Source of the DNA: Gammaproteobacteria bacterium UBA2679
GTDB lineage: Bacteria > Pseudomonadota > Gammaproteobacteria > Pseudomonadales > Oleiphilaceae
Direction: 5' to 3'
Assembly: GCA_002354735.1 (NCBI GenBank)
Contig: DEMD01000003.1
Span: forward strand, 1-64,000
Length of the DNA: 64,000 nt
Every line of letters begins with the position of its first letter. Positions within the stretch are counted from its first letter, which is position 1. Position numbers and translations under genes: made by a program. Below the pieces are notes generated by a model, which saw nothing but the letters and a program-made list of their open reading frames with translations, did no database searches and was not told the origin of the DNA. This document shows positions 25,417-35,893 of the stretch, piece after piece.

Positions 25417-27069
25417 CTAGAATTTCGTGGTGAACGAGATGGCCGCCTGCACAATCTTTGTTGTCGTTCTCACGTCCAGGCCCGCATACGGGTTCAGAAT
25501 AATATTGTTGATGGCTGTCGAGTTGACGTTCAAGCTCGAGTTGGCGGGAATGCTGACAGCTGAGCGCAGATAGCCAATCGCCACGTCAACGTTCGAGTCC
25601 CGATCCCACTTGTAGCCCAGGCCGAGTCCATATAATGTCGCGTCACCCAGTGGGGCGGCGGTATCTCGTCTGTTTCTCGGAATTGGGGAGTCGCGGAATT
25701 CGACACCTGCCCGTAGATCCAGACGACTGGTCGCATGAAACTCCACCCCTAAAGCGAGGTTCCAGACGTCCTGATACTCAAGTGGCAGCGTCAGCGTCGT
25801 TTCCGTGGCATTCGGCGACAGCAGGCGTGCGGCACCCAGAAATTCGAGCGGGCGGTCAAATGTGAAGTCGAAGGCATCCCACGAGCTATAGTCGGTCCAG
25901 CCCAGGTCTGCGTTTACAGTAAAGGCGTGATTGAGCTTGACGCTGACGCCGGTCTGGAAATGCGCTGGATGCGTGAAGTCCATTGAGACGTTGCCGGACT
26001 CCTTGGGAACGCCGCTTGGCAAGCCGAAGATGGCCCCGCCTATTGCCCCGAATAGCGAGCCCGTAAAGCGCTGCCAGAAGGCCTGCCAATCTTCGGTATA
26101 CTGGACCTCGAATTGACCCTTGAGCTTCATCTTGGCTTCACTGGTATAACTTGCCCCCCAGCTGAACCAGTCAGTTGGTGTCCACGTCAGACCAAGGACA
26201 TATTTGGGTGACAGCGTTTCCTGGGTTTCAATGGTGATACCACCGATGTCATCCCACGGTCCGATATCACCGCCGCATAGTCCGAGAAAGGGTGCGAGCG
26301 GTTCGTTACCGGTTTCACAGTTGAAGGCAGTCTGCAGTTCCTCCGCTACACCAACCAGCAGGTTGGGTGCACGTGCGAAGGTATCGATACCGATGGCCTG
26401 CTGCGAGAAATGAATGCCCAGGCCAACGGACCAGTGATCATCGATCTCGTAGGCTACGGTCGGTGACAGGTAGGTAAAGCGCTGAAGCACGGCTGTCTTG
26501 GCAAGATAGCGACCAGGATCATTGTGCGAACGGTAATAGCCGACGAGATCAGGCGCGTAGGTCATGTTGCCGAAGGTGAATTTCGAGCCCGGCGGATTGT
26601 ACGAAAACCCCGTTGAAGGGAGCACACCAGGCCCTTTAGGCAGGCGGATGATACCGAAGCCTGGCAAATAGGCTGCCAGCGTAATCGTTCGACCGTTGCC
26701 ACTTTTAGACAGGATCGGGTCGTTTTCCACGCCGTCGATGCCGAAGATGTTGTATCCCGGCGGTGCATCGAACTTTGTCTGGATACTCGCTCTGACGTTC
26801 AAGAGCGTAACATTGAGATTGCGCCCTTCAAGTTGGGTCAGACCAGCTGGATTGAAATGAATGGCCGCGATTCCGGGCGTGTCTGCCGTCACGGCATTGC
26901 CAAGCGCCAAGGCTTTAGGCGAAGTGATCAGGTTGGTCGCAAGCTGGGCCTGTGCCGTTGGCGTCGAGAGCGCCAGCGCAAGCAGTGGATAAGCCAAGCG
27001 TTCCCTGAAGCCCTTTTCTCTGATGCGAGCAGGATATTTCGCTGGCCGACCGGCGATTATAGGTTTCAT
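25417..27069 (-). CDS. FadL/OmpP1/TodX-family outer-membrane transporter
   Basis: A 550-residue outer-membrane beta-barrel for long-chain fatty acids or hydrocarbons. A long n-region and hydrophobic core end at AQA (about residue 41). The FadL signature GIAAIHFNPAGLTQLEG follows, and alternating amphipathic strands continue to the C-terminal aromatic residue (ISFTTKF), the usual signal for barrel assembly. It is 15 bases downstream of another barrel gene and upstream of a MalM-like gene. With the acyl-CoA reductase, it fits a lipid- or alkane-using lifestyle. The exact substrate cannot be read from sequence. Confidence 0.9.
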   Translation of the reverse strand: MKPIIAGRPAKYPARIREKGFRERLAYPLLALALSTPTAQAQLATNLITSPKALALGNAVTADTPGIAAIHFNPAGLTQLEGRNLNVTLLNVRASIQTKFDAPPGYNIFGIDGVENDPILSKSGNGRTITLAAYLPGFGIIRLPKGPGVLPSTGFSYNPPGSKFTFGNMTYAPDLVGYYRSHNDPGRYLAKTAVLQRFTYLSPTVAYEIDDHWSVGLGIHFSQQAIGIDTFARAPNLLVGVAEELQTAFNCETGNEPLAPFLGLCGGDIGPWDDIGGITIETQETLSPKYVLGLTWTPTDWFSWGASYTSEAKMKLKGQFEVQYTEDWQAFWQRFTGSLFGAIGGAIFGLPSGVPKESGNVSMDFTHPAHFQTGVSVKLNHAFTVNADLGWTDYSSWDAFDFTFDRPLEFLGAARLLSPNATETTLTLPLEYQDVWNLALGVEFHATSRLDLRAGVEFRDSPIPRNRRDTAAPLGDATLYGLGLGYKWDRDSNVDVAIGYLRSAVSIPANSSLNVNSTAINNIILNPYAGLDVRTTTKIVQAAISFTTKF

Positions 27070-27084
27070 AGCATGAGCCCCGGC

Positions 27085-28116
27085 TTATTCAGCGTCTTTC
27101 AAGCCGTCGATGTTGATGGGTACTGAAACACCCAACAGCACGTCCGGTGATTCTTCTGTGAGACCGAAGCCAACGCTCGTGTTGATGATCTTCGTCTCAG
27201 AGACACGAATACCAAGGGCAAAGCTCATCAGGCCACTGACCTGATCCTCGGCAGTGATGGTCGCCTCAGCGCCGCCAGTGCCTGATAGCTTAAGTCTGGT
27301 CTCATCTGAGTAGGACAGCTGTGACGAGACGCTCAGAGAGACATCGTATGAAAGCGCGTAGGAGAAGCCGGTGGAAAGCGACAGTGAGTTAGCTGGTTCC
27401 ACTTCACGCAGAATAAGACTACCCCGCACCTGATTAAGATCGGTTTGATTCACCCCGTAGCTTAACGACAGGCTGCTGAAAACAACAACCGGATCCAGCA
27501 CCTTGGACCAGCTAGCGCCGCCGCTGAAGCTGTAATAACCGCTGCCCGTCGAGATCTGACGGTTCAGGTCGATCTCATAGGGGCTGGTGCCCGTCTTCGT
27601 CTTGAAGCCACCAAACAGGGTATAGGACGCTTCACCCGGCACATAGGCGAAGGGCTGCCATCGGGCGGTCAGTGTGACGTCGCCCCAGTCCGTGTTAGCG
27701 CGCTCTTCCTGGGTATCGTATTTTGCTACGAGTGGAATCCGGGCCGAAAGGGTCAGGTTATCCAGCAAGCCAAAGTCGATGCTGAAGCTATTGGTGAATG
27801 TGTGCTGGGCCGAAGGCACGACGTCGAAGTTACGGGGAGTGCCGTTGACGATGTCAATGTCGAGGCGCTGATCGCCAAAATAGCTGTAGTCAAAGGCATA
27901 GGTCAGTGACTTCTTGCCCTTCTTCAAGAGCGAGTAATTTTTCTCGGCAGCCTGAAAAACTTCTTCCAGCTGCTGTGCAGAATCCGTATCCCCTTCACCC
28001 TGAGTCAAGGCTTCACGAGCTTTGTCTACCGAAGAAGACTCCTCCTCGGCCTGCAGGTGCTGACTACCTACGATCATAGTCGTCACAACGCCAAGACGTA
28101 CTACCCAGTGTCTCAT
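27085..28116 (-). CDS. Outer-membrane beta-barrel protein with N-terminal helical region
   Basis: A 343-residue protein with a signal peptide ending near QAEEE (about residue 24). A predicted helical stretch (about 28-66, VDKAREALTQ ... LEEVFQAAEK) follows, then about a dozen amphipathic strands with Gly and aromatic residues to the C-terminus. The layout matches the broad phenol MetA-pathway/transporter barrel group and is reminiscent of FapF, the pore of the functional amyloid system. A clear ribosome-binding site (AAAGGAA) precedes the ATG. It lies 75 bases after a C39 peptidase gene and 15 bases before the FadL gene. Confidence 0.75.
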   Translation of the reverse strand: MRHWVVRLGVVTTMIVGSQHLQAEEESSSVDKAREALTQGEGDTDSAQQLEEVFQAAEKNYSLLKKGKKSLTYAFDYSYFGDQRLDIDIVNGTPRNFDVVPSAQHTFTNSFSIDFGLLDNLTLSARIPLVAKYDTQEERANTDWGDVTLTARWQPFAYVPGEASYTLFGGFKTKTGTSPYEIDLNRQISTGSGYYSFSGGASWSKVLDPVVVFSSLSLSYGVNQTDLNQVRGSLILREVEPANSLSLSTGFSYALSYDVSLSVSSQLSYSDETRLKLSGTGGAEATITAEDQVSGLMSFALGIRVSETKIINTSVGFGLTEESPDVLLGVSVPINIDGLKDAE

Positions 28117-28191
28117 TTAAATTCCTTTCTAGTTATTGTTTCTCTGCACTGCAGACTGGTGTCCCCCGGAATGAACCGCACCAGCCAGCGC

Positions 28192-29085
28192 TTAATTGCG
28201 TTTGAAGTGTAGAAACTTATTAGTATTTTCAACCGTTCCGTCGGGTTTATTCTTAGCTCGCTCGAAAGCATTCTGTAACTTGAACTCGGTCGCCTCGTGG
28301 AACTCCGGAAAGTGGCGATAGGCGTTCAGCGTAAATGTCTGCTCATCAATGAAGCGCATATCTTCCTCCCTCAGCTCCAGCCCATCGATAGGCTTTGCTG
28401 TCCCCGGAAACACGATGAAAAGCACGTTCTGGTCCCAATGTTCCTTGAACAGCTCCTCGGTGAAGGTCATGTTGCCCAGCGAAGGATCTGCGATGAAGAC
28501 ACGGCCGTTTCTGACAGCTCTGACCACGACGAAGTGTTTGAAACCACCGTATTCGATCGGAACGATGGCCGGATGATCCAGCGCCTTGAGATCTTCCATT
28601 TCAGCCTTGAAACCACCTGATGGATAGCCCAGGGCTGTAACCAGACGCTTGAAGTCGAGCATTGAAAAGCCACGGCGCTCGACAATGCGATCTGCATCCC
28701 CGTAGTGCAGCAGACCTTCCATGATTTGCCGTTCCTCAAAGGTACGGCCGAGATAATGCTCGAGAACGGTGGTCAAGGCAGCCGACCCGCAACTGTAGTC
28801 GTAGGCCTGCTTGGTGATATTGCGGAACTTTTGGACCTTCGCCGGCTCAACTTCGTAGTTATAGCGAACGAAGGCCAAGTCGGCGTTACTCACGTTGATG
28901 CCGTATTGATGCACATACTGGCCGTCTTCGTAGGGCGGGGAGAGTACAAACTCATCCACCGTCTTGAACGCCAGTATCGAACCTGTGAGTATCAGAAACA
29001 TAACTCTGCGCCGGGCGGTATGGTTTTCGATGATCGGTTGCAGCGGCGTAGAGATGGCTCCACGACCCGCTGATACCGATAACAT
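28192..29085 (-). CDS. Membrane-anchored C39-family cysteine peptidase
   Basis: A 297-residue protein. A basic patch (ARRR) followed by a hydrophobic helix (about 29-40) suggests a signal anchor with the enzyme in the periplasm. The C39 catalytic set is visible: Cys99 in DYSCGSAAL with the preceding helix, His184 in FKHFVVV, and Asp200 in IADPSLGN. C39 enzymes cleave after double-glycine leaders and are usually fused to ABC exporters; here there is no ABC or membrane-permease domain. Stand-alone C39 enzymes of this type occur in the fap amyloid operon (FapD). The ATG at 29085 was chosen over a TTG at 29097. Confidence 0.85.
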   Translation of the reverse strand: MLSVSAGRGAISTPLQPIIENHTARRRVMFLILTGSILAFKTVDEFVLSPPYEDGQYVHQYGINVSNADLAFVRYNYEVEPAKVQKFRNITKQAYDYSCGSAALTTVLEHYLGRTFEERQIMEGLLHYGDADRIVERRGFSMLDFKRLVTALGYPSGGFKAEMEDLKALDHPAIVPIEYGGFKHFVVVRAVRNGRVFIADPSLGNMTFTEELFKEHWDQNVLFIVFPGTAKPIDGLELREEDMRFIDEQTFTLNAYRHFPEFHEATEFKLQNAFERAKNKPDGTVENTNKFLHFKRN

Positions 29086-29176
29086 TTGCTTACACAAAAC
29101 TTTGGCAACAGTACCCGATTATCACTTTGTTTAAAGATAACCAGTTAGCAAACTGCCCCCGCAGCGGCCTGCGCTG

Positions 29177-31117
29177 CTAGGGTTTTTCGACTTCTGCCGT
29201 CTCCCGAAGACGCTCGAAATACAGACCGAGCTCCTGCTGCGCGATCCTGTTTTGCAGCAGCGCTTTGAGCGTACCGCGTTCAGCAGCTGAGAGCGTCTCT
29301 TCAGGGTGACTTACACCCTTGAGCGCAATGACAAATATGGCATTGCCTTCGGTGAAGGTCTGCACAGGCATTGCAGCAGCACCTTCGCCATCAGCAGGCC
29401 TCTGCATGGTGAACGCAAGACGAGCAGCATCGGCATGCTGAGTATTTTGCCTGGGGCTGTTCTCGACCTCTGTCCACTCAGCGCCTTCTATATCCGGCAA
29501 AGTCGAAGCGTCAGATGAACTGGCTGCACGGAATGACTCAAGTTCTTTCTCAACCCGCGCCTCGAGCTGTTTGAGCGCCTTCTCTCTGGTGAGTTTCTTG
29601 CGAATAGCGGCTGAAACTTCGGACAATGGTTGCACTGAGGCGTCCTGCCTATCGGACACTCGCAGCACGACACTATTCTCCTCATCGACCTCTATCAGCT
29701 CACTGTTGTTACCATCTTTGAGAACATCGTCTGAGAAGGCCTGAGCCCGGACGGTCGGATTACGAACGAGACGCCTCTCGAACTCGTCCAGCTGCTTCGA
29801 CGAGCCTGATTCAGGATAGACTTTGCCCTTGCGATCAATGAGAGGTGTCTGCAGCACCTCCAGCCCCAGCTCTTCCGCAGGGCCCTTGAGGTCGCCAGCG
29901 CTATAGCTCAGGTCTGCCAGCTTTTCGCTTTGCTCCAGAAGACGGCTCTCCGCCTGACGCTTGCGAAGTGAATCGAGCAACCTCGGCTTCGCTTCATCGA
30001 AGGTGGGCACGTCGGCCTTTTCGATGGCATCGACCTTGACGACATGAACACCGTAGTCAGATACCACCGGATCACTGATCGCACCTTCCTCCAGAGAGAA
30101 AATCGTCTCGTCCAGCTCTGGCAGGGTGCCCTTCGCGATCAAGCCGAGACTGCCACCTTCGTCCTTCGTACCAAGGTCATCCGACCGCTCTGCTGCCAGT
30201 GCAGCAAAATCAGCGCCGCCTCGAAGCTGCTTCACAAGCTCAGCTGCTGCTGCAAGCGCTTCCTTCTCATCACGATCGTCGTTGAGCTCTAGCAGGATGT
30301 GGCGAACACGTCGCTCCTCGCTAGCTGCAAATGTGGCCTTCTCTTCTTCATACAGCGACTTCAGTTCCCCCTCGGCAGGCTCGATGCCAGCCGCGACGGA
30401 ATCATGATCCAGACGCACATAATTGAGCTTTACACGCTCCGGTAGCGCATAGTCGGACTGATTGGCCTCGTAGTATTCCTCGACATCTTCTTCGGTAACG
30501 GTAACGTCATCGGACAGTGCTGCAGCATCGAGGCGGGCGTAAGCGAACGAGCGCTGCTCTCTGTCGATGCGAAGAATATTATCGAGCTCGGCCTGAGTGA
30601 CGACAGCTGTCTGGCTAAGACCGTTGGACAGCTGATTGAGCATGAGATCCTTTCTCAACTCTTCCCGGAATGCCGTAGGCGACAGACCGATGCTACTGAC
30701 AACCGAGAGGAAACGGTCCTGATTGAATTTGCCGTCAACCTGAGCCTGTGGCCAGGTAAGGATGAACTGGTTGATTACCTGATCCGAAACAGTCAGCCCC
30801 AGATCTTCGGCGGCTTGCAGTCGCACACGCTTGGTTATTTCATCTTCAAGCACACTGCGACGCAGCGCGTTTTCATCGATCAGCGAGGGATTGAAGCCCT
30901 CACCCATCTGATTGTAGAGCTGTCGGGTTCTGAGCTCGACCGCTCTCTGGAATTCGGTGTCGGTGATGGGGTCACCATTGACCACAGCCACTTCAGGCTC
31001 CCCGCTTATACTGCCGATAATCGATTCGACACCGAAAAGTGCGAAGGTGACGATGATGAGGCCAACGATGATCTTGGCAACGGTGCCTTGGGCGTTATCG
31101 CGAATATTCTGTAGCAT
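29177..31117 (-). CDS. ppiD: Periplasmic folding chaperone PpiD
   Basis: An inner-membrane-anchored periplasmic chaperone associated with SecYEG. One N-terminal helix (IIVGLIIVTFALFGVESII) is followed by a SurA-like N-terminal domain (to about 215). A parvulin domain comes next (about 265-360, RRVRHILLEL, GGSLGLIAKGTLPELDETIF, VVSDYGVHVVKVD) and then a C-terminal chaperone region. The 646-residue length is typical. It is the last gene of the tig-clpPX-lon-hupB-ppiD block, behind the hupB terminator. Confidence 0.95.
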   Translation of the reverse strand: MLQNIRDNAQGTVAKIIVGLIIVTFALFGVESIIGSISGEPEVAVVNGDPITDTEFQRAVELRTRQLYNQMGEGFNPSLIDENALRRSVLEDEITKRVRLQAAEDLGLTVSDQVINQFILTWPQAQVDGKFNQDRFLSVVSSIGLSPTAFREELRKDLMLNQLSNGLSQTAVVTQAELDNILRIDREQRSFAYARLDAAALSDDVTVTEEDVEEYYEANQSDYALPERVKLNYVRLDHDSVAAGIEPAEGELKSLYEEEKATFAASEERRVRHILLELNDDRDEKEALAAAAELVKQLRGGADFAALAAERSDDLGTKDEGGSLGLIAKGTLPELDETIFSLEEGAISDPVVSDYGVHVVKVDAIEKADVPTFDEAKPRLLDSLRKRQAESRLLEQSEKLADLSYSAGDLKGPAEELGLEVLQTPLIDRKGKVYPESGSSKQLDEFERRLVRNPTVRAQAFSDDVLKDGNNSELIEVDEENSVVLRVSDRQDASVQPLSEVSAAIRKKLTREKALKQLEARVEKELESFRAASSSDASTLPDIEGAEWTEVENSPRQNTQHADAARLAFTMQRPADGEGAAAMPVQTFTEGNAIFVIALKGVSHPEETLSAAERGTLKALLQNRIAQQELGLYFERLRETAEVEKP

Positions 31118-31194
31118 AAAGGGTACGGTAGCTTAACGAAGGGTGGACGAGTGTAGCGCAGAACCTGGCACTGGTCAGCAGCACAGTTGCCAGA

Positions 31195-31222
31195 CAAAAA
31201 AAAAGGCGCTATGACACGCCTT
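31195..31222 (-). terminator. Rho-independent terminator of hupB
   Basis: On the minus strand, stem AAGGCG/CGCCTT (31203-31208 with 31217-31222) is followed by an uninterrupted run of nine T (31196-31204 on the plus strand as A). It lies 19 bases past the hupB stop. Confidence 0.85.
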
Positions 31223-31240
31223 CTTCCGCAGTAGATATGC

Positions 31241-31513
31241 TTAGTTCACAGCATCCTTCAGCGCCTTGCCGGGCTTGAATGAAGGCACCTTTGATGCAGC
31301 AATGTCGATAGCCTTGCCTGTCTGCGGATTGCGGCCTGTACGCGCTGATCTTTCCTTGACGGCAAATGTTCCAAAACCGATCAGCGTTACCTGATCGCCC
31401 TTGGCGAGTGTATCTGTCACAGAATCCAGAATTGCGTCCAATGCTCTGCCGGCGGCTGCCTTGGAAAGATCGGCAGATTCGGCGACGGCATCAATAAGTT
31501 CGGATTTATTCAC
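31241..31513 (-). CDS. hupB: DNA-binding protein HU-beta
   Basis: A 90-residue histone-like nucleoid protein. [32 protein letters not shown] and [17 protein letters not shown] are canonical HU blocks, including the DNA-intercalating RNPQT arm. It starts at GTG with AAGGGG at proper spacing. A strong promoter lies in the 238-base gap toward lon and a terminator follows, so it is largely an independent unit. Confidence 0.98.
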   Translation of the reverse strand: MNKSELIDAVAESADLSKAAAGRALDAILDSVTDTLAKGDQVTLIGFGTFAVKERSARTGRNPQTGKAIDIAASKVPSFKPGKALKDAVN

Positions 31514-31655
31514 AAAGAACCCCTTGTCTTAGAACTGAAGGTTAGAATTGTTAAAATTTAGCTGGCAATGGGCAAAGCCGGAAGTGTCTTGACGAAGCGC
31601 CTACAAACCGACATCGGTCTGAAGCCCTTGATACACAACGCTTCACAGAGCGCAA

Positions 31656-31684
31656 GTTATACCAACTCGCCAAAATAGGGTCAA
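31656..31684 (-). promoter_or_regulatory. Sigma-70 promoter of hupB
   Basis: TTGACC (31679-31684) and TATAAC (31656-31661) on the minus strand with an exact 17-base spacer. Transcription would start near 31649, giving a leader of about 135 bases. Confidence 0.7.
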
Positions 31685-31751
31685 CCGATTTCACCGACCC
31701 AACGCCCTTTTTTCCCGGGCGCCAGGCCAGATTCACACGGTCCGCAGACGA

Positions 31752-34250
31752 TTAATGGTGAGCCCGATGGTCGGTATCACCCTCATCATCCTTCTTCTTG
31801 TCGGGCTTCTCGGCATCTACTTTTGCGACACCGTCCTCGCTGGCAGACTCGGCAGACGCCTTGGTGAACGGCGTGCTTTCAAGCGCAATCGCGAGCAATT
31901 CATCGATCCAGCGCGCCGGAATGATTTCCAGCTCATCCTTGATATTGTCCGGTATCTCCTTGAGATCCTTGACGTTATCGTGTGGAATAACGACTTTGGT
32001 AATACCACCGCGGTGTGCTGCAAGCAATTTTTCCTTGAGTCCACCTATCGCGAGCACCTCGCCGCGCAGCGTGATTTCGCCGGTCATGGCGACATTCGCA
32101 TTAACCGGAATGCTCTTGAGACTGGACACTAGCGCGGTGCACATCGCGATGCCGGCACTTGGTCCGTCCTTGGGTGTGGCGCCTTCAGGCACGTGGACAT
32201 GAATGTCGAACTTTTCATGAAAATCGTCGGCGATTCCCAATAACTGGCTGCGTCCACGAACCACGGTAAGCGCTGCCTGAATCGATTCCTGCATCACATC
32301 GCCCAACGAACCGGTCTTGATGACCTTGCCCTTGCCCTTCACGGCGCTGCACTCAATGCTCAGAAGCTCGCCACCCACCGAAGTCCACGCCAGGCCAGTG
32401 ACCTGCCCTATGCGGTTCTCAGAGGCTGCCCTGCCGTAGTTGAACTTCTGTACGCCGAGGTAGTCGCCCAGCTTTCCACCAGCCACCGTAATAGGCTTGC
32501 GCTTCTTGCCAGCACTCTTCTGCTTAGCGGCTTTGCCTGGAGCGCTCTTGGTCGACTTCTTATCGCCAGCTTCGGCCTGAATCTGCTTCATGACCACCTT
32601 ACGGCAAAGCTTGGCGAGCTCGCGCTCCAGCCCGCGCACACCCGCTTCCCGCGTGTAGTAGCGAATGACTTCACGAATCGCCTCCTCTTCAACGGTGAGC
32701 TCATCAGTTGCCAGGCCGTTATTCTTCATCTGTTTCGGCAAGAGATAGCGTTGCGCGATCTTGACCTTTTCATCTTCGGTGTAGCCCGGTATGCGAATGA
32801 TTTCCATACGATCCAGGAGGGCTGACGGAATATTCAGCGTGTTCGACGTACAGATGAACAACACTTCCGAAAGATCGAAATCGACCTCGAGATAATGGTC
32901 ATTGAAAGTATGGTTCTGCTCCGGGTCGAGCACCTCCAGTAAGGCCGACGCAGGATCGCCACGCTGGTCCATGCCCATCTTATCAACTTCATCAAGCAGG
33001 AAGAGCGGGTTGCGTGAGCCGGCCTTCGCCATCTTCTGTATCAGTTTTCCAGGCAAGGAACCGATGTACGTGCGTCTGTGACCACGGATTTCGGCTTCGT
33101 CACGAACACCACCAAGCGCCATTCTGACGAACTTTCTATTGGTGGCCTCAGCAATGGACTGCCCCAGGGAAGTTTTGCCGACACCAGGGGGACCCACCAG
33201 GCACAGTACAGGCCCCTTGAGCTGACGCACGCGGCTTTGCACGGCGAGATATTCGAGTATCCGTTCCTTAACCTCATCAAGACCGTAATGATCGTCATTG
33301 AGCACTTCGGTTGCGCGGGCAATATCGTGCTTGACCCGCGTGCGCTTCTTCCACGGCACCTGCGTCAGCCAGTCTATATAGCTGCGGACCACGTTGGCCT
33401 CAGCAGACATCGGTGACATCATTCTCAGCTTGCCAAGCTCCGCAGTTGCCTTTTTAAGCGCCTCTTCCGGCATGCCCGCCGCACGTATCCGCTCTTCGAT
33501 ATCATCGAACTCATTACCCGCCTCATTGAGGTCACCGATCTCCTTCTGAATAGCCTTCATCTGCTCGTTCAGATAGTACTCACGCTGACTCTTTTCCATC
33601 TGCTTCTTGACGCGACCGCGTACCCGGCGATCGACCTGGATAAGATCGACTTCGCCAGACAGATACTGGATCAACTTTTCGATACGGGCTGAAAGCTGAC
33701 GCGTCTCCAGGAGGTCCTGCTTCGACTCGAGCTTCAGTTCCAGATGCGCGGAAATGGTGTCAACCAATCGGGATGGCTCGTCAATCGTCTTTAGCGAATC
33801 CGCAAGTTCCTGGGGGATCTTCTTGCTGAGCTTGACGTACTCCTCGAACTTCCCACTCATGACATCCAGCAGCTCGCTCAGATCGCCTCTGGCAACATCC
33901 GGAGCGAATTGCCTGACTGTCGCGGCGGTGTAGTCGTCCTGATCAAAATGAACGAGCTCTGCGCGATTACTACCCTCGACCAGCACCTTGACCGTGCCAT
34001 CTGGCAGTTTCAGCATTTGCAGGATGGTGGCTACTGTGCCGATCGAATGCAGACCTTTACGGCCAGGATTTTCGTCTGCAGGGTTTTTCTGTGCGACCAG
34101 CATGATTTCCTTGCTGGTTTCCGTTGCCGCCTTGAGCGCAACTATAGACTTGTCTCTACCAACGAAGAGAGGCACCACCATCTGGGGGAAGACAACGACA
34201 TCTCTCAATGGCAGAACCGACATGCTGACCACTGACGCAGAATCACTCAT
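31752..34250 (-). CDS. lon: ATP-dependent protease Lon
   Basis: An 832-residue cytosolic protease for misfolded and regulatory proteins. The LonA layout is N-terminal substrate domain (about 10-205), AAA+ module with Walker A GPPGVGKT (353-360) and Walker B FLLDEVDK, then the protease domain with catalytic Ser698 (KDGPSAG) and Lys739 (GGLKEK). A Lys-rich low-complexity linker (about 562-586, many KS/GK/AK) separates the ATPase and protease domains and is longer than in E. coli Lon. The C-terminus is charged and His-ending (DHRAHH). Confidence 0.98.
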   Translation of the reverse strand: MSDSASVVSMSVLPLRDVVVFPQMVVPLFVGRDKSIVALKAATETSKEIMLVAQKNPADENPGRKGLHSIGTVATILQMLKLPDGTVKVLVEGSNRAELVHFDQDDYTAATVRQFAPDVARGDLSELLDVMSGKFEEYVKLSKKIPQELADSLKTIDEPSRLVDTISAHLELKLESKQDLLETRQLSARIEKLIQYLSGEVDLIQVDRRVRGRVKKQMEKSQREYYLNEQMKAIQKEIGDLNEAGNEFDDIEERIRAAGMPEEALKKATAELGKLRMMSPMSAEANVVRSYIDWLTQVPWKKRTRVKHDIARATEVLNDDHYGLDEVKERILEYLAVQSRVRQLKGPVLCLVGPPGVGKTSLGQSIAEATNRKFVRMALGGVRDEAEIRGHRRTYIGSLPGKLIQKMAKAGSRNPLFLLDEVDKMGMDQRGDPASALLEVLDPEQNHTFNDHYLEVDFDLSEVLFICTSNTLNIPSALLDRMEIIRIPGYTEDEKVKIAQRYLLPKQMKNNGLATDELTVEEEAIREVIRYYTREAGVRGLERELAKLCRKVVMKQIQAEAGDKKSTKSAPGKAAKQKSAGKKRKPITVAGGKLGDYLGVQKFNYGRAASENRIGQVTGLAWTSVGGELLSIECSAVKGKGKVIKTGSLGDVMQESIQAALTVVRGRSQLLGIADDFHEKFDIHVHVPEGATPKDGPSAGIAMCTALVSSLKSIPVNANVAMTGEITLRGEVLAIGGLKEKLLAAHRGGITKVVIPHDNVKDLKEIPDNIKDELEIIPARWIDELLAIALESTPFTKASAESASEDGVAKVDAEKPDKKKDDEGDTDHRAHH

Positions 34251-34438
34251 AAATAACCTCGAACTGACTTGAGAGAATTGGCCCTTGTAGACTACACCAG
34301 AACCAAACGAGGTTCAGCACTACGACTCAGGCTTAATCTGAAGAGAATATGATGGTTATCTGGGGGCGTAAAAGTGAATTACAAGTTAAAGGCCGCCAGT
34401 CGGATCTCGATCCGGGAGCCTGGCGCAGGCCAGAAACG

Positions 34439-34465
34439 CATCGAGCGCCGGGAGGGCGCTCGATG
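34439..34465 (-). terminator. Terminator downstream of clpX
   Basis: An eleven-base-pair perfect stem CATCGAGCGCC/GGCGCTCGATG (34439-34449 with 34455-34465), five-base loop, followed on the minus strand by CGTTTCT. The T tract is short, but the stem is strong and lies 32 bases past the clpX stop. Confidence 0.7.
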
Positions 34466-34496
34466 GTTAGAGATGGTACTGAGCAGGCAGACCGAC

Positions 34497-35780
34497 TCAG
34501 TCCTCTGCGGACGCGGCTTTCTGTTCGGAGTTCTTGTAAATCAGAATCGGATCTGACTCACCAGATATCACACCATTGTCGACAACGACCTTGCAGACAT
34601 CTTTCTGCGACGGTATGTCATACATGGTATGCATTAATACACCTTCCAGAATAGAACGAAGTCCTCGAGCACCGGTCTTGCGATCCATGGCCTTGCGAGC
34701 CACTGCTCGAAGCGCGTCGTCACGGAAGTCGATATCGACGCCCTCCATTTCAAACAACTTCGCATACTGCTTGGTGAGCGCATTCTTAGGCTCAGTCAGA
34801 ATCTGCACCAGGGCTTCTTCATCAAGTTCAGTCAGCGTGGCAATTACCGGCAATCGACCGACGAATTCGGGGATGAGACCGAATTTCACCAGATCCTCAG
34901 TCTCGACATCCTTCAGGAGCGCACCCACGGCCTTGGAATCAGACTTGCTCTTGACCACTGCACTAAAGCCGATACTGCTCTTTTCCGATCGATCACTGAT
35001 GATGCGATCCAGGCCCGCAAATGCGCCGCCACAGATAAAGAGGATATTCGAAGTATCCACCTGCAGGAACTCCTGCTGCGGATGCTTTCGGCCACCCTGA
35101 GGCGGAACGCTGGCAACAGTACCTTCGATCAACTTGAGCAGGGCCTGCTGGACACCTTCACCAGACACATCACGGGTGATGGATGGATTGTCTGACTTTC
35201 GCGAAATCTTGTCGATTTCGTCGATATAGACAATACCACGCTGCGCCTTCTCGACGTCGTAATCACATTTCTGCAGAAGTTTCTGAATGATATTTTCAAC
35301 GTCTTCACCAACATAACCAGCCTCAGTAAGGGTGGTCGCATCTGCTATGGTGAATGGGACGTTGAGAAGACGAGCAAGAGTCTCTGCAAGCAGGGTCTTA
35401 CCGCTACCAGTCGGGCCGATGAGCAGAATATTACTCTTACCCAGCTCTACCTCGCCCTTCTTGTCTTCGTACTTCAGACGCTTGTAATGATTGTATACAG
35501 CGACCGCCAGCGCGAGTTTCGCACGCTGCTGCCCGATGACATACTCATCGAGCGTCTCCTTGATTTCCTTCGGCGTAGGCAGACGATCTGAATCGTCCTG
35601 CGAGCCGGATTCCTGTATCTCTTCACGGATGATGTCGTTACACAGGTCGACACATTCATCACATATAAAAACTGAAGGTCCCGCAATCAGCTTGCGAACC
35701 TCGTGCTGGCTTTTACCGCAGAAGGAGCAATACAGCAGCTTGCCGCTATCTTCGCCTTTGCCGTTTTTGTCATCAGCCAT
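34497..35780 (-). CDS. clpX: ClpXP ATP-binding unfoldase subunit ClpX
   Basis: AAA+ unfoldase that feeds ssrA-tagged and other substrates to ClpP. The 427 residues have an N-terminal zinc-binding domain (CSFCGK ... CDECVDLC), Walker A GPTGSGKT, the IGF-type ClpP-docking loop (SIGFSAVV), and [19 protein letters not shown]. The second of two adjacent ATGs (35780) fits the GAGGTG site best. It is 110 bases after clpP with a hairpin in the gap. Confidence 0.98.
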   Translation of the reverse strand: MADDKNGKGEDSGKLLYCSFCGKSQHEVRKLIAGPSVFICDECVDLCNDIIREEIQESGSQDDSDRLPTPKEIKETLDEYVIGQQRAKLALAVAVYNHYKRLKYEDKKGEVELGKSNILLIGPTGSGKTLLAETLARLLNVPFTIADATTLTEAGYVGEDVENIIQKLLQKCDYDVEKAQRGIVYIDEIDKISRKSDNPSITRDVSGEGVQQALLKLIEGTVASVPPQGGRKHPQQEFLQVDTSNILFICGGAFAGLDRIISDRSEKSSIGFSAVVKSKSDSKAVGALLKDVETEDLVKFGLIPEFVGRLPVIATLTELDEEALVQILTEPKNALTKQYAKLFEMEGVDIDFRDDALRAVARKAMDRKTGARGLRSILEGVLMHTMYDIPSQKDVCKVVVDNGVISGESDPILIYKNSEQKAASAED

Positions 35781-35822
35781 CATATCACCTCATAAACACC
35801 GAATCCGCGCCCGCCCGACGAT

Positions 35823-35843
35823 CTGCCGGCTACTGGCCGGCAG
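35823..35843 (-). other. Hairpin in the clpP-clpX intergenic region
   Basis: A perfect eight-base stem CTGCCGGC/GCCGGCAG with a five-base loop, without a T tract. Position suggests mRNA processing or stabilisation, or partial attenuation between clpP and clpX, rather than a full terminator. Confidence 0.5.
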
Positions 35844-35893
35844 GACGAACACCATTCATGCGCGGCCTACTACCAAACCGCTTCCCATTTCGC

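Noticed and set aside
34349..34654. 101-codon plus-strand open frame over the clpX terminator
   Set aside because: Crosses the terminator and the antisense of clpX; no family resemblance.
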